Assembly: GCA_904501735.1 (NCBI GenBank) | Contig: CAJGBY010000002.1 | Coordinates: 62,001-126,000, forward strand | Direction: 5' to 3' | DNA: 64,000 nt | DNA from: an uncultured Muribaculaceae bacterium | GTDB taxonomy: Bacteria; Bacteroidota; Bacteroidia; Bacteroidales; Muribaculaceae | Program-made: the position numbers and the translations under genes | Notes under the pieces: model-generated | What the model was told of the DNA's origin: nothing | Seen by the model: only the letters and a program-made list of their open reading frames with translations | Databases searched by the model: none | Shown here: positions 35,500 through 45,249 of the stretch, in pieces | Position numbering within the stretch: the stretch's first letter is position 1 | Layout of the letters: every line of letters begins with the position of its first letter

Positions 35500-37407
35500 A
35501 TGAAGAATAAATTTGTTTTAGGAGCATTACTTGCCTTATCATTGAGTGCTAATGCAACTGATAATCCGGTGATTATGACTATCAATGGAAAAGATGTCAA
35601 GTTGTCGGAATTTGAATACATGTATCACAAGAATAATAAGCAACAAATCGAAAAGGAATCACTTGAAGATTATGTTGATAGATTTGTTGTTTATAAGTTG
35701 AAAGTGGCCGAAGCTGAAGCAGCTGGATTGGATACTGTAAAAACCTTTGTGACTGAATTTAATGGCCATAAGGCAGAACTAATGAAGCCTTATTTAAGTA
35801 GCGAAAAATATATTGAGCCATTTGCAAAGGAAACATATGAGAGAATGAAGAAAAAACTGTATGTGAGTCACATTATGCTGCCTTCATACCCTGGTAATGA
35901 TCTTAAACTCGATTCTATCCGAAATCGTGTGTTGTCGGGAGAAGATTTTGGCGAATTGGCTAAGAAATATTCTTCTGATGATTATTCTTCTGCAAAAGGT
36001 GGAGATCTTGGAATGATTTGGGTAGGTCGTTTCCCATATGAATTTGAAGATGCTGCATATAAGACTTCAGTCGGTAATATATCTGATGTAGTTAAATCTG
36101 ATTTTGGCTATCACCTTATAAAGGTAACAGGAGAGAATTTCCTAACAGGAAAGTATCGTGTTGCTCATATTGTAAAAACTTATAAGAGAGCAGGTAATGC
36201 TGTAGATCCTGAAGATGTTGTTAAAGTGAAAGCATCAATGGATTCTCTTTATAACCTATTGAAGAATGGAGCTGATTTCGCTCAATTAGCAAAAGATTTT
36301 TCTGACGATAAGCGTAGTGCAAATAATGGTGGTGAACTTGGTTGGTTTGGCACTGGTCAGTTAGTTAAAGCTATCGAAGATAAAATGATTACCACTCAAG
36401 TTGGTGGAGTATCTGAACCATCGGTTGCTGATTATGGCGTACACTTGGTAAAGGTATTGGAATATAAGCCACTTGGAAGCTACGAAGAAGTGAAAGAAGA
36501 TGTTCTTGCTATCGTAAATAGAGATGATCGTAGCAAAATGATTAGTAATTTGCGACTTAATGATCTAAAAAAAGAACTAAATTACAAGCCAAATGCTGCG
36601 TTTGATGCAGAAATCGAACGCATGTTGTCGATTAATGGATTTGATAGCAGTTTTGTTGCTAATGTAAAGAAATGCGATATCCCAGTATTCACATTTAAGG
36701 GTGGTGAAGTTCCTTCATCACATGTTGCTAAGAATTGGACTTCAAAGATGAAGTTAGGTGTAGAGCAGGGTCGTAATTATATAAAGAAATGTGTTGAGAA
36801 ATTAGTTAATGAAACTTTGCTTGAATTTGAAAAGGAAGATTTGGTAAATAAGTATCCTGAATATGCTAATTTGCTTAATGAGTATAAGGAAGGTATCTTA
36901 TTGTTCGAAATCAGTAATAAAAAGGTTTGGGCTAAATCAAGTGAAGATAAGGAAGGTCTTGAAAATTTTTTCAAAAAGAATAAGGCTAAATATACAGTGT
37001 GGGAACAACCTAAATTTAAAGGTTTAATCCTATACTCTTTGAACGATTCTATTGAGAATGAAGTAAAGAATTTTATGACAAAACTTGGTGGTGATACTAT
37101 TGCTACTGCATTGCATAAAAAATTCCGCAGAAATATTAAAATTGAGCGTCATCTAACTGCTAAAGGCGAAAATAGATTTGTTGATGAGCTAGTGTTTAAT
37201 GGCGAAAAAGCAACTCCAGATAAGAAGTTTACTAAATACTTTATACTTGAAGGAAAGGTAATTAATCAGCCAGAAGAAGCTGCTGATGTGAGAGGTCAAG
37301 TCACTACCGATTATCAGAATGCTTTAGAGAAAGAATGGGTTAAAGAACTCAAGTCAAAATATAAAGTAAAGATCAATAAGAAGGTGCTAAAATTGGTTAA
37401 AGAATAG
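35500..37407 (+). CDS. Periplasmic parvulin-type peptidyl-prolyl isomerase (two PpiC domains)
   Basis: This 635-residue secreted protein has a Sec signal (1-19, ending SANA) and an N-terminal chaperone-like helical region. Two parvulin domains follow at about 118-215 (YVSHIMLPS ... GGDLGMIWVGRFPYEFEDAAY) and 219-320 (YRVAHIVKTY ... GGELGWFGTGQLVKAIED). The C-terminal half is helical, ending with Lys-rich residues. It likely assists folding of outer-membrane proteins in the periplasm, as SurA or PpiD would. The first in-frame start (35434) lies inside the guaB hairpin and adds residues unlike a signal, so I chose the ATG at 35500. The next gene is a second parvulin. Confidence 0.9.
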   Translation: MKNKFVLGALLALSLSANATDNPVIMTINGKDVKLSEFEYMYHKNNKQQIEKESLEDYVDRFVVYKLKVAEAEAAGLDTVKTFVTEFNGHKAELMKPYLSSEKYIEPFAKETYERMKKKLYVSHIMLPSYPGNDLKLDSIRNRVLSGEDFGELAKKYSSDDYSSAKGGDLGMIWVGRFPYEFEDAAYKTSVGNISDVVKSDFGYHLIKVTGENFLTGKYRVAHIVKTYKRAGNAVDPEDVVKVKASMDSLYNLLKNGADFAQLAKDFSDDKRSANNGGELGWFGTGQLVKAIEDKMITTQVGGVSEPSVADYGVHLVKVLEYKPLGSYEEVKEDVLAIVNRDDRSKMISNLRLNDLKKELNYKPNAAFDAEIERMLSINGFDSSFVANVKKCDIPVFTFKGGEVPSSHVAKNWTSKMKLGVEQGRNYIKKCVEKLVNETLLEFEKEDLVNKYPEYANLLNEYKEGILLFEISNKKVWAKSSEDKEGLENFFKKNKAKYTVWEQPKFKGLILYSLNDSIENEVKNFMTKLGGDTIATALHKKFRRNIKIERHLTAKGENRFVDELVFNGEKATPDKKFTKYFILEGKVINQPEEAADVRGQVTTDYQNALEKEWVKELKSKYKVKINKKVLKLVKE

Positions 37408-37499
37408 CGTGTAGAGGCTAATAACACTTGATTTTATTAAAAAAGGATAATTTAAGTGTGTTTTAATCGATTTTTGCTGTTAAATACAAGAATTCCTAT

Positions 37500-37507
37500 T
37501 AATTTTG
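37500..37507 (+). promoter_or_regulatory. Candidate -7 box before the surA-like gene
   Basis: TAATTTTG followed by CA matches TAnnTTTG and gives a leader of about 90 nt. A TTTG is 23 bases upstream (37473-37476), slightly beyond the usual spacing. Confidence 0.5.
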
Positions 37508-37532
37508 CAAATAGAATTAAAGGATTATACGC

Positions 37533-37565
37533 AATTGATTGTCTGATTAATTCGGGCAATCAATT
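37533..37565 (+). promoter_or_regulatory. Leader hairpin of the surA-like mRNA
   Basis: AATTGATTG (37533-37541) and CAATCAATT (37557-37565) form a 9-bp stem with a 15-nt loop in the leader, 35 bases before the GTG start. No known riboswitch pattern was recognised. Confidence 0.45.
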
Positions 37566-37600
37566 CGTGTAAAGTAGTAATAAAATAAATTCATATAGAA

Positions 37601-38956
37601 GTGAAAGTAAAATTATTTTTAGCAGGATTGTTATTGGGTGGTTTAATCCAATTAAACGCTCAGAATAATATAGTTGAAGAAGTAGCATGGGTAGTAGGTG
37701 ATGAGCCTATCTATAAGTCGGAGATAGAAGAACAATATTTGCAAATGCAATATGAAAGAAATTCTATTAAGGGTAATCCTTATTGTGTGATTCCTGAACG
37801 ACTTGCTGTAGATAAATTGTTCCTACACCAAGCTAAAATAGATACTATTGAAGTGGGTGATGCTACTGTTATGCAACAAGTGGATTACCGTATCAATTTC
37901 TATATCGAAAACTTGGGTTCTAAGGAGAAGGTAGAAGAGTATTTTAGAAAGTCAATTCCTGAATTGAGAGAGCAATTGATTGAAATTACTAGAAATTCTT
38001 ATGTAATTCAACAAGTAAAAGATGAATTGACTAAATCGGTTAAGCCAACTCCATCGGATGTTAGAAAATTCTATGCTAATCTATCGGAAGATAGTATTCC
38101 TTACATTCCAATGCAAGTAGAGGTTCAAATGATAAAATTGAACCCTATAATACCACAACAAGAAATTGATGATGTGAAAGCGCGTCTTCGTGATTATGCT
38201 AATCAAGTAAATACTGGTCAAAGTGAATTTTCTACATTGGCAATTTTGTATTCAGAAGATGGATCATCAGTGCATGGAGGTGAACTTGGACTTTTGGGTA
38301 AAGGCGAGTTAGTACCAGAGTATGCTAATGTGGCATTTAACCTTAATGATACTAAGAAAGCTTCAAAGATTGTTGAAACTGAATATGGATACCACATCAT
38401 TCAGCTTATCGAAAAGCGTGGTGACAGAGTAAATACTCGCCATATTATTTTGCGTCCAAAGGTATCAGATAAGGATTTGCTTGATGCTGTTAATCGTTTG
38501 GATTCACTAAAGAAAGATATTCTTGCAGAGAAATTTACTTTTGAAGAAGCTACTCAATATGTTTCACAAGATAAAGACTCTAAAAATAATAAGGGTATTA
38601 TGGTAAACAACAAAAGAGGCGTAACTTCTACAAAGTTTGAAATGGGGGATTTGCCTCAAGAAATTGCTAAGGTTGTTGATACTTTGAAGGTGCAACAAAT
38701 CTCGGAACCATTTATTATGCGCGACCCAAAAACTGAGCGTGAGGTTGTAGTGATTGTGAAACTAACAAATCGTATCGCTGGTCACAAAGCAAACATGAAA
38801 GATGATTATCAAACAATAAAATCATTATACGAAGAAAAAACAAAAAGTTCGATAATAGCCAATTGGATTGCTAAGAAACAAAAGGAAACTTTTGTGAGAA
38901 TTGAAGATGGCTGGAGAAATTGTGAATTTGAATATGATGGTTGGTTGAAAAAATAA
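37601..38956 (+). CDS. surA: SurA-like periplasmic peptidyl-prolyl isomerase
   Basis: This 451-residue secreted protein has a signal peptide (1-20, ending LNAQ) and a SurA-type N-terminal region (about 25-165, EEVAWVVGDEPIYKSEIEEQYLQMQ). Two parvulin domains follow: about 174-275 (with GGELGLLGKGELVPEYANVAF) and 277-375 (RHIILRPKVSD). SurA escorts unfolded beta-barrel proteins to BamA, and bamD is also encoded in this window. The start codon is GTG at 37601, which gives a clean signal peptide. The next gene, an OstA-like protein, starts within a few bases of its stop. Confidence 0.92.
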   Translation: MKVKLFLAGLLLGGLIQLNAQNNIVEEVAWVVGDEPIYKSEIEEQYLQMQYERNSIKGNPYCVIPERLAVDKLFLHQAKIDTIEVGDATVMQQVDYRINFYIENLGSKEKVEEYFRKSIPELREQLIEITRNSYVIQQVKDELTKSVKPTPSDVRKFYANLSEDSIPYIPMQVEVQMIKLNPIIPQQEIDDVKARLRDYANQVNTGQSEFSTLAILYSEDGSSVHGGELGLLGKGELVPEYANVAFNLNDTKKASKIVETEYGYHIIQLIEKRGDRVNTRHIILRPKVSDKDLLDAVNRLDSLKKDILAEKFTFEEATQYVSQDKDSKNNKGIMVNNKRGVTSTKFEMGDLPQEIAKVVDTLKVQQISEPFIMRDPKTEREVVVIVKLTNRIAGHKANMKDDYQTIKSLYEEKTKSSIIANWIAKKQKETFVRIEDGWRNCEFEYDGWLKK

Positions 38957-38961
38957 CAACT

Positions 38962-40650
38962 GTGATAGGATTGAATAATAAATCAAGAAATAAAGGGCAT
39001 AAGGTTTTAAAAGTAATCTTGTGCCTTTTGGCTGTTATTTATATCAGTGATATAGTAGGAAATTATATAGTTGCACAACAACTTAATACGCAAAATAAAC
39101 CAATAATCAAGCCTCAAGTTCCTGAAGCTGATAGATATCAAAAAAATAAAGTTTTCTTGGAATATGCCGACGAACTTGTAGCTGATGAAAGACTCACACC
39201 TGATTTTCAAGTATTGAGAGGGAATGTAAAATTTAGAAAAGAGGGTATGTTCATGTACTGTGACAGTGCCTACTTTTACGATAAAACTAATTCTTTTGAT
39301 GCCTTTGGAAATGTGAAAATGGAGCAGGGTGATACTCTATTTGTTTACGCTGATTATTTGTTTTATAATGGCGACGAAGAATTCGCGAAACTGCGCAATA
39401 ATGTTCGTTTAGAAAACAAAAAAGTAACTCTGTTTACTGATAGTTTAGACTATAGCATAGCTGAAAATCTTGGATATTACTTTGAAGGTGGAAAGATTGT
39501 TGACGATCAGAATGAGCTATCATCTGTATATGGACAATATGAGCCAGATACAAAGAATGCAGAGTTTCTATATGATGTGGAGCTGTTGAATAATAAGTAT
39601 GTAATGAATACAGACACTCTTCATTACAACACAGAAAGCAAGGTTGCCGATATTGTAGGATACACAACCATTGTTTCTGATAGCAATATTATTTATACCA
39701 ATAAAGGATGGTATAATACTGCTAATGAAATGGCAACTCTGTACAATCGTTCACTTTTAGTTGGAAAAAATAATGAAAAGTTGACTGGTGATACTGTTTT
39801 CTACAATAGAAATCTTGGATATGGTGAAGCATTTGGACGATTTGAATTGACCGATTCTGTGCATAGCACCATCCTTGATGGAGATTATGGATTCCATGAT
39901 GAGAAAGCTAATAGATCATTTGCTACAAAGAGAGCTCGAGCAAGAGAATTTTCTCAAAAAGATACATTATACCTTCACGGCGATACTATAAAAACATTCC
40001 TTGATAGCGATTCGTTGAGAGTCATGGTTGCATGTCCTACAGTAAGATTCTATAGAGCAGATGTGCAAGGGGTGTGTGATTCTATGGTAATGGAAGAAAG
40101 AGATTCAATCTTGAAGATGTATAAGCATCCTATTATCTGGTCGGGCAATCGTCAAATTTTTGGTGATGAAGTATTGATTCACTTCAATGATAGTACAGTA
40201 GATTATGCTGAATTACCAAGTAACGCATTCGTGGCCGAACATTTAGGTGAAATATATTTCAATCAATTATCAGGAAAAAAGATGAAAGCTCTTTTTCAAG
40301 ATGGTGAATTGAGACAACTTGATGTTGATGGTAATGCAATGGTACTTATGCTACCAATGGAAAGTGATTCAACTTATAATAAGTTTGTGACAGCTGAAGG
40401 AAGTTTCTTGAGAATGCTTTTGAAGCCTAAACAAGAAATCGATAGAATCAGTATGTGGCCACAACCAGTAGCCAAGGCAGTGCCATTATTTAAGGCACGA
40501 AAGAAAGATTTGTATTTGAACGGTTTTCAATGGTTTAATTCAATCCGCCCAATGAATCCAGAGGATATATATGTTATTCCTGATGCAATGAAGAATTTAT
40601 TGAGTGAACCAGTTGAATCTAAAAGAAAAAATTGGAGGAGAAAAGAATAA
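38962..40650 (+). CDS. OstA-like LPS-transport family protein
   Basis: This 562-residue protein has one N-terminal hydrophobic segment (about 13-38, LKVILCLLAVIYISDIVGNYIVAQQ). A long array of OstA/LptA beta-jellyroll repeats follows, such as LRGNVKFRKEGMFMYCDSAYFY and AFGNVKMEQGDTLFVYADYLFY. The family binds the lipid part of LPS in the periplasm, so this is a candidate bridge component for lipid A export. It lacks the C-terminal barrel of LptD. I use the GTG at 38962, just after the surA stop; the TTG at 38941 would overlap surA. It abuts mutL directly, with the next ATG following its TAA. Confidence 0.87.
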   Translation: MIGLNNKSRNKGHKVLKVILCLLAVIYISDIVGNYIVAQQLNTQNKPIIKPQVPEADRYQKNKVFLEYADELVADERLTPDFQVLRGNVKFRKEGMFMYCDSAYFYDKTNSFDAFGNVKMEQGDTLFVYADYLFYNGDEEFAKLRNNVRLENKKVTLFTDSLDYSIAENLGYYFEGGKIVDDQNELSSVYGQYEPDTKNAEFLYDVELLNNKYVMNTDTLHYNTESKVADIVGYTTIVSDSNIIYTNKGWYNTANEMATLYNRSLLVGKNNEKLTGDTVFYNRNLGYGEAFGRFELTDSVHSTILDGDYGFHDEKANRSFATKRARAREFSQKDTLYLHGDTIKTFLDSDSLRVMVACPTVRFYRADVQGVCDSMVMEERDSILKMYKHPIIWSGNRQIFGDEVLIHFNDSTVDYAELPSNAFVAEHLGEIYFNQLSGKKMKALFQDGELRQLDVDGNAMVLMLPMESDSTYNKFVTAEGSFLRMLLKPKQEIDRISMWPQPVAKAVPLFKARKKDLYLNGFQWFNSIRPMNPEDIYVIPDAMKNLLSEPVESKRKNWRRKE

Positions 40651-42525
40651 ATGAGTGATATAATAAAATTATTGCCTGATTCAGTTGCTAACCAGATTGC
40701 AGCAGGAGAAGTCATACAACGCCCTTCATCGGTAATAAAGGAACTTGTAGAGAATTCCATTGACGCGGGTGCCGATGATATTCATATTATCCTAAAGGAA
40801 GCTGGACGCTCGTTGATACAGGTTATTGATAACGGAAAGGGCATGAGTGCCACCGATGCTCGTTTAGCATTTGAGCGACACTCTACTTCTAAAATAACTT
40901 GTGCTGAAGACCTATTTTCATTGCATACAATGGGATTTAGAGGTGAGGCATTGGCTTCTATTGCAGCTATTTCACAACTTGAGCTGAAGACTTGTCGAAA
41001 AGAGGATCCTATAGGAACAAAATTATTGATTTCAGCGTCTAAATGCGAGAAGCAAGAACCTGAAATGTGTCCTGTAGGTGCTAATTTTATTATTAAAAAT
41101 CTATTCTTTAATGTACCAGCTCGAAGAAAATTCTTAAAGAGCAACCAAGTTGAATTGAGTAATATTATTAAGGAATTTGAGAAATTAGCATTAGTAAATC
41201 ATAATGTTAGTTTCACATTGGTACATAATGATACTACTATTTATAAGTTATTAGGAGGTTCGTTTAAACAAAGAATCATAGATTTGTTTGGCCGTTCACT
41301 TGATATGCAGTTGATACCATTGAAGTTGGATACTTCATTGATTAAAATTGATGGATTTATATCTAAACCAGAAAATTCAAGGAAGCGTAATGCGTTGCAA
41401 TACTTCTTTGTTAATGGTAGATATATGCGTCATCCTTATTTTCATAAGGCTGTTTTAACAAGCTATGACGAACTAATTGCAAACGATGTTCAACCTAATT
41501 ATTTCTTAAATTTCACTGTAGAGCCAGAGTCGATTGATGTAAATATACATCCAACAAAGACTGAAATTAAATTTGAAAATGAAGCGCCAATTTGGCAAAT
41601 TCTATCAGCTGCAGTAAAGGAGACTTTAGGAAAATTTAGTGTTGTGCCTTCAATCGATTTCGATACTGAAGATGCACCCGAAATCCCAGCATTTACTAAC
41701 GATACAGATTGTACAAAACCAAATATTGATTTTGATCCAACCTATAATCCGTTTGAAGTATCAAAATCAAAAGTAAATAGTGGGTATAAGAGTCAGATAC
41801 CAAGTTCTTTAAAGAATTGGGAGATTTTAGGTGAAAGCTTTACTAAAAGCAAAATATATCAGCCTGATGAAGAGCCGCTTTCTCCTGAACCAATGGTTGA
41901 ACTCCCTATAAAAGATAATTTTATTTCATCGTCAATATTTAGTGAAAATGTTGATGAAGTAAAGAATAATATCATTTGTTTTCAGTTTAATGGCAAATAT
42001 ATTGTGTCATCAGTTAGTAGTGGCATAATTCTTGTCGACCAACACAGAGCTCATGTAAAAGTGTTGTATGAGCGATATCTTAAGCAAATTGAAAGAGATG
42101 AAATTGTGTCGCAAGGAATTATGTTCCCAGTGATGTTGCATCTAACTCCTGCGCAAGGTGCTGTTATGGGGGAAATTACTGATGGGTTGAATAAATTAGG
42201 ATTTAATTTGTCTCATTTAGGTGGCAATGATTGGACTGTAAATGGTATGCCTACTGGAGTCGAAAAACTTGATATTGAAGACACTATTCTACAAGTTATT
42301 GATGAAGTTAATGAAGGTGGCAAGGAATTGTCAGCAAAATTATTTGATAAGATAGCTTTATCGGTTGCTCGAAGTGGTGCGATACCATATGGCAAGAAAT
42401 TATCAAATAGTGAGGCAGAAGCATTGGTAGAGGATTTATTGGCATTGCCTGATCCAAATTATACTCCTGATGGAAAAAAAGTGATTAATACACTTTCGTT
42501 AGAACAAATAAATAAAATGTTTTAA
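40651..42525 (+). CDS. mutL: DNA mismatch repair protein MutL
   Basis: This 624-residue protein has the GHKL ATPase domain, with IAAGEVIQRPSSVIKELVENSIDAGA, DNGKGM and TMGFRGEALASI (1-110), and a transducer domain with FFVNGRYMRHP. A variable linker rich in Asp and Pro (about 335-435) leads to a C-terminal dimerisation domain. The usual endonuclease motif DQHAxxExxxxE reads DQHRAHVKVLYE (Asp463 on), and the late CPHGRP motif reads NYTPDGKKV, so the canonical nuclease metal site looks incomplete. It couples MutS mismatch recognition to excision. The ATG directly follows the OstA-like stop, and the next gene begins two bases after its stop. Confidence 0.96.
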   Translation: MSDIIKLLPDSVANQIAAGEVIQRPSSVIKELVENSIDAGADDIHIILKEAGRSLIQVIDNGKGMSATDARLAFERHSTSKITCAEDLFSLHTMGFRGEALASIAAISQLELKTCRKEDPIGTKLLISASKCEKQEPEMCPVGANFIIKNLFFNVPARRKFLKSNQVELSNIIKEFEKLALVNHNVSFTLVHNDTTIYKLLGGSFKQRIIDLFGRSLDMQLIPLKLDTSLIKIDGFISKPENSRKRNALQYFFVNGRYMRHPYFHKAVLTSYDELIANDVQPNYFLNFTVEPESIDVNIHPTKTEIKFENEAPIWQILSAAVKETLGKFSVVPSIDFDTEDAPEIPAFTNDTDCTKPNIDFDPTYNPFEVSKSKVNSGYKSQIPSSLKNWEILGESFTKSKIYQPDEEPLSPEPMVELPIKDNFISSSIFSENVDEVKNNIICFQFNGKYIVSSVSSGIILVDQHRAHVKVLYERYLKQIERDEIVSQGIMFPVMLHLTPAQGAVMGEITDGLNKLGFNLSHLGGNDWTVNGMPTGVEKLDIEDTILQVIDEVNEGGKELSAKLFDKIALSVARSGAIPYGKKLSNSEAEALVEDLLALPDPNYTPDGKKVINTLSLEQINKMF

Positions 42526-42527
42526 TT

Positions 42528-43745
42528 ATGAATCATAGATTTTTATTAATACTATTGGCTATAATTACGATGGTTGGTGTGAGTTGTAATACTTCTAAGG
42601 TGGATAATGATAGAATTGCAGAAAGAATTGATTCGCTGTTAAATTCTAACTATACTGACGATGCTCCAGGGTGTGCTATGGCTATTTTGAAGGATGATAA
42701 AGTAGTTTATATGGGATGGCGTGGTATTGCCGATGTTAACACAAAGGAGAAAATCAATGAACACACAGTGTTTAATATTGCTTCGATAACTAAACAGTTT
42801 ACAGCATTAGCTATTTTGTCGCTATATGAACAAGGTAAATTGGATATTAATGACAGTGTGGCGATGTATTTTCCAGAATTTAAAAGTGATATTTGGAAGA
42901 CTGTAAAACTAAAGCATCTAATGAGTCATTCATCTGGTGTACCTGATAATAGACCTCGCGTTGATAAGGATTTTATGTTGCACATTGTTGACAAACAATG
43001 CTTGGAATACATGGTAGATTTGGATGAACTTAAATTTGAGCCAGGAACAAAATATGATTACAAAAATCCTACATTCCAAGTGCTAGCTGAAGTTGTAAAA
43101 AGAGTTTCTGGTACAGACTTTGAGACTTTCCAGAAAGAAAATATCTTCAATAAGGCAGGTATGACAAATGTGAGATATTTTGAACCAACAATTGAAATCC
43201 CTCACATGGCTCATGGATATATAAATATCTCAGAGTCTGATTTGAATTCGATAGATTCTGATTCGGAAAAAGAAAAGGGTGATTTAGAAACTCAATACAC
43301 TGATAAGAATGGCCGTCATTGGATGGAATATGACTACGGAGAAGAAACATTCTTCGGTACAAAAGCTGATGGTGGTATTTACACTTCACTTGATGATTTC
43401 ATAAAATGGGAAATTGCATTGAGCAACGATAAGGTTGTTGCTAAGTCTACTAAAGATCTTGCTTACACACCACACATTGAGGTAAGTGGAAGTAAATACT
43501 CATCATATCAAAATAGAGATAACACTTATTACGGATATGGTTGGTTCATTGATAAGAAACCAAATAGAGAAACTAAAATTTATCATACTGGAGACAATGG
43601 CGGATTTCAAGCTTATGCAGCTAAATATCCTAAAAGCAATGTGTGTGTAATGATGTTCTCTAATAGAAATGATTTAGATCGTTGGTCTACTCAAATGGCA
43701 ATTGAGCAGATTATTATCGAAGAAGGGTTACTAAGTAACGATTAA
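42528..43745 (+). CDS. Serine hydrolase lipoprotein, beta-lactamase class C / PBP-like
   Basis: This 405-residue lipoprotein (signal ending GVSC, Cys20) belongs to the class C beta-lactamase superfamily. The active-site SxxK is Ser86-Lys89 in NIASITKQF, the second motif YxN is Tyr178-Asn180 in YDYKNPTF, and the third is the His-Thr-Gly of YHTGDNGGF near the C-terminus. Many such proteins are esterases or D,D-peptidases rather than true beta-lactamases, and resistance should not be assumed. It follows mutL after two bases and is followed by a weak hairpin and a separate promoter. Confidence 0.87.
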   Translation: MNHRFLLILLAIITMVGVSCNTSKVDNDRIAERIDSLLNSNYTDDAPGCAMAILKDDKVVYMGWRGIADVNTKEKINEHTVFNIASITKQFTALAILSLYEQGKLDINDSVAMYFPEFKSDIWKTVKLKHLMSHSSGVPDNRPRVDKDFMLHIVDKQCLEYMVDLDELKFEPGTKYDYKNPTFQVLAEVVKRVSGTDFETFQKENIFNKAGMTNVRYFEPTIEIPHMAHGYINISESDLNSIDSDSEKEKGDLETQYTDKNGRHWMEYDYGEETFFGTKADGGIYTSLDDFIKWEIALSNDKVVAKSTKDLAYTPHIEVSGSKYSSYQNRDNTYYGYGWFIDKKPNRETKIYHTGDNGGFQAYAAKYPKSNVCVMMFSNRNDLDRWSTQMAIEQIIIEEGLLSND

Positions 43746-43751
43746 AAGATT

Positions 43752-43769
43752 ATTACATCGAAATGTAAT
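43752..43769 (+). terminator. Small hairpin after the serine hydrolase gene
   Basis: ATTACAT-CGAA-ATGTAAT is a perfect 7-bp stem with a tetraloop, 7 bases after the stop. Its last base overlaps the -33 box of the next promoter. The tail has only short T runs, so it is a weak terminator at best. Confidence 0.45.
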
Positions 43770-43799
43770 TTGAATTTTGCAATGATTATGCTAACTTTG
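43769..43799 (+). promoter_or_regulatory. Promoter of the TPR/beta-propeller gene
   Basis: TTTG (43769-43772), a 19-bp spacer and TAACTTTG (43792-43799) exactly match the Bacteroidota consensus, 17 bases before the ATG. Confidence 0.75.
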
Positions 43800-43816
43800 A
43801 ATTAAATAAAGTTAAT

Positions 43817-45238
43817 ATGAGGAAATTTATAACGCTATTTCTTATTACTTTTTTTTGTGTGAGTAATGTGAATGCGCAATTATCGAAGGCAAAAGATTTA
43901 TACTCAAAAGGTAAATACGAAGAAGCTTTACCTCTATTTAAGAAAGAGTATAAAAAGAATAATAAAAACAAGAAGAATGGTTCAATAAACCACTGGATTG
44001 GTGTTTGCTTATATGAATTAGGTCGTGAAGAAGAATCGATTGAATATTTCGAATTCGCCACCACAAAACGAGTTATTGAATCACCTCGTTATCTTGCTAT
44101 GATTTACTCTAAGAACTATAAATTTGATGATGCCATAAGAATGTATAATGAGTATCAATCTATTATGGAAGATAACGATAAAGAGATTGATGATGCTGTT
44201 AAGGAGGATATTCGTTATGCAAAATTAGCAAAGTCAATGCTTGATCATGTGGAAGATATTGTTGTTCTTGATAGTATTACGGTCGATAAGGATAAATTCT
44301 TCGAACATTATAAGTTGTCGCCTGAAACAGGTTATATAGTACCTCAATCAGAGTTACCAATTAATATTGAACAATCTACAATAGGTTTTAAAGACCAAAG
44401 TAGTACCCGTTTGTTATGGTCAATGCCCGATGAAAATGGCAAGATGCGACTATGCGAAACTGTTAAGTTGATTGATGGTAATTGGGATACTCCAAAGTTT
44501 ATTGATGAGCAGATCGAAAGTAATGGCGATTTGATTTGTCCATTTTTGATGCAAGATGGTATGACATTATATTATTCATCTAATGAAGAAAACACATTAG
44601 GTGGATATGATATATATTTTACACGAAAAGATGAAGATTCGGGAGAGTTCCTTAAAGGTAGAAATATAGGTATGCCATACAATTCAGAATCTAACGATTA
44701 TATGATGGTATTAGATGATGTGACAGGATATGGATGGTGGGCTACAGAACGCAATAATATTGAAGGAAAAGTAACAATATATGTGTTCAAACGCAATGAG
44801 ATTAGAAAGAATCATCGATTGGACGAAATAAACTTACCAAGTTTGGCTCAATTGAGTAACTACAAATTAACTTGGGGTGATGAAGATTATCAATCAGTAG
44901 TTGATGAAATTAGAAATATGGATATTTCTACTGTGGAACATAGAAGAGAAGTTGATTTTATGTTTGTCATAAAGAAAGGATTGGTATACGATTCATTTAT
45001 TGATTTCAAATCAAAAGATGCAGCCCAAGAAATGAAACAATTGCTTTCAATGTATAAAGAAAGAGATCTATTGAAATCAAAATTAAGCAATAGCAGAATA
45101 ATGTATGCGAAATCTAATTCAAAGAATGATATTGTAAATGATATTCTTCAATTGGAAAAAGAACTCAACAAACTGAATGAGATAATTTTCAAAACAGAGA
45201 ATTGGGTTAGAAAGGAAGAACAAAGATTGTTGAACTAA
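43817..45238 (+). CDS. Secreted TPR / PD40-like protein
   Basis: This 473-residue protein has a Sec signal (1-20, ending NVNA), then TPR-like helices (about 22-120, AKDLYSKGKYEEALPLFKKEY and IGVCLYELGREEESIEYFEF). A beta-propeller-like middle follows with PD40-type repeats such as ICPFLMQDGMTLYYSSNEE and GYDIYFTRKDED. The C-terminal coiled coil (about 395-473) is rich in Lys, Leu and Glu. The layout resembles the front of PorE-type gliding/T9SS or OmpA-PD40 proteins but lacks the C-terminal OmpA peptidoglycan-binding domain. A periplasmic or cell-surface scaffolding role is possible. It has an excellent promoter and is followed by cstA after 11 bases. Confidence 0.72.
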   Translation: MRKFITLFLITFFCVSNVNAQLSKAKDLYSKGKYEEALPLFKKEYKKNNKNKKNGSINHWIGVCLYELGREEESIEYFEFATTKRVIESPRYLAMIYSKNYKFDDAIRMYNEYQSIMEDNDKEIDDAVKEDIRYAKLAKSMLDHVEDIVVLDSITVDKDKFFEHYKLSPETGYIVPQSELPINIEQSTIGFKDQSSTRLLWSMPDENGKMRLCETVKLIDGNWDTPKFIDEQIESNGDLICPFLMQDGMTLYYSSNEENTLGGYDIYFTRKDEDSGEFLKGRNIGMPYNSESNDYMMVLDDVTGYGWWATERNNIEGKVTIYVFKRNEIRKNHRLDEINLPSLAQLSNYKLTWGDEDYQSVVDEIRNMDISTVEHRREVDFMFVIKKGLVYDSFIDFKSKDAAQEMKQLLSMYKERDLLKSKLSNSRIMYAKSNSKNDIVNDILQLEKELNKLNEIIFKTENWVRKEEQRLLN

Positions 45239-45249
45239 TAGATTAGATA

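Noticed and set aside
37533..37565. Riboswitch in the surA-like leader
   Set aside because: Only a simple hairpin is present. No conserved aptamer core was recognised, so I list it only as a leader hairpin.
42528..43745. Antibiotic-resistance beta-lactamase
   Set aside because: SxxK, YxN and HTG motifs are shared by esterases and peptidases of this superfamily, and nothing here indicates true beta-lactamase activity.
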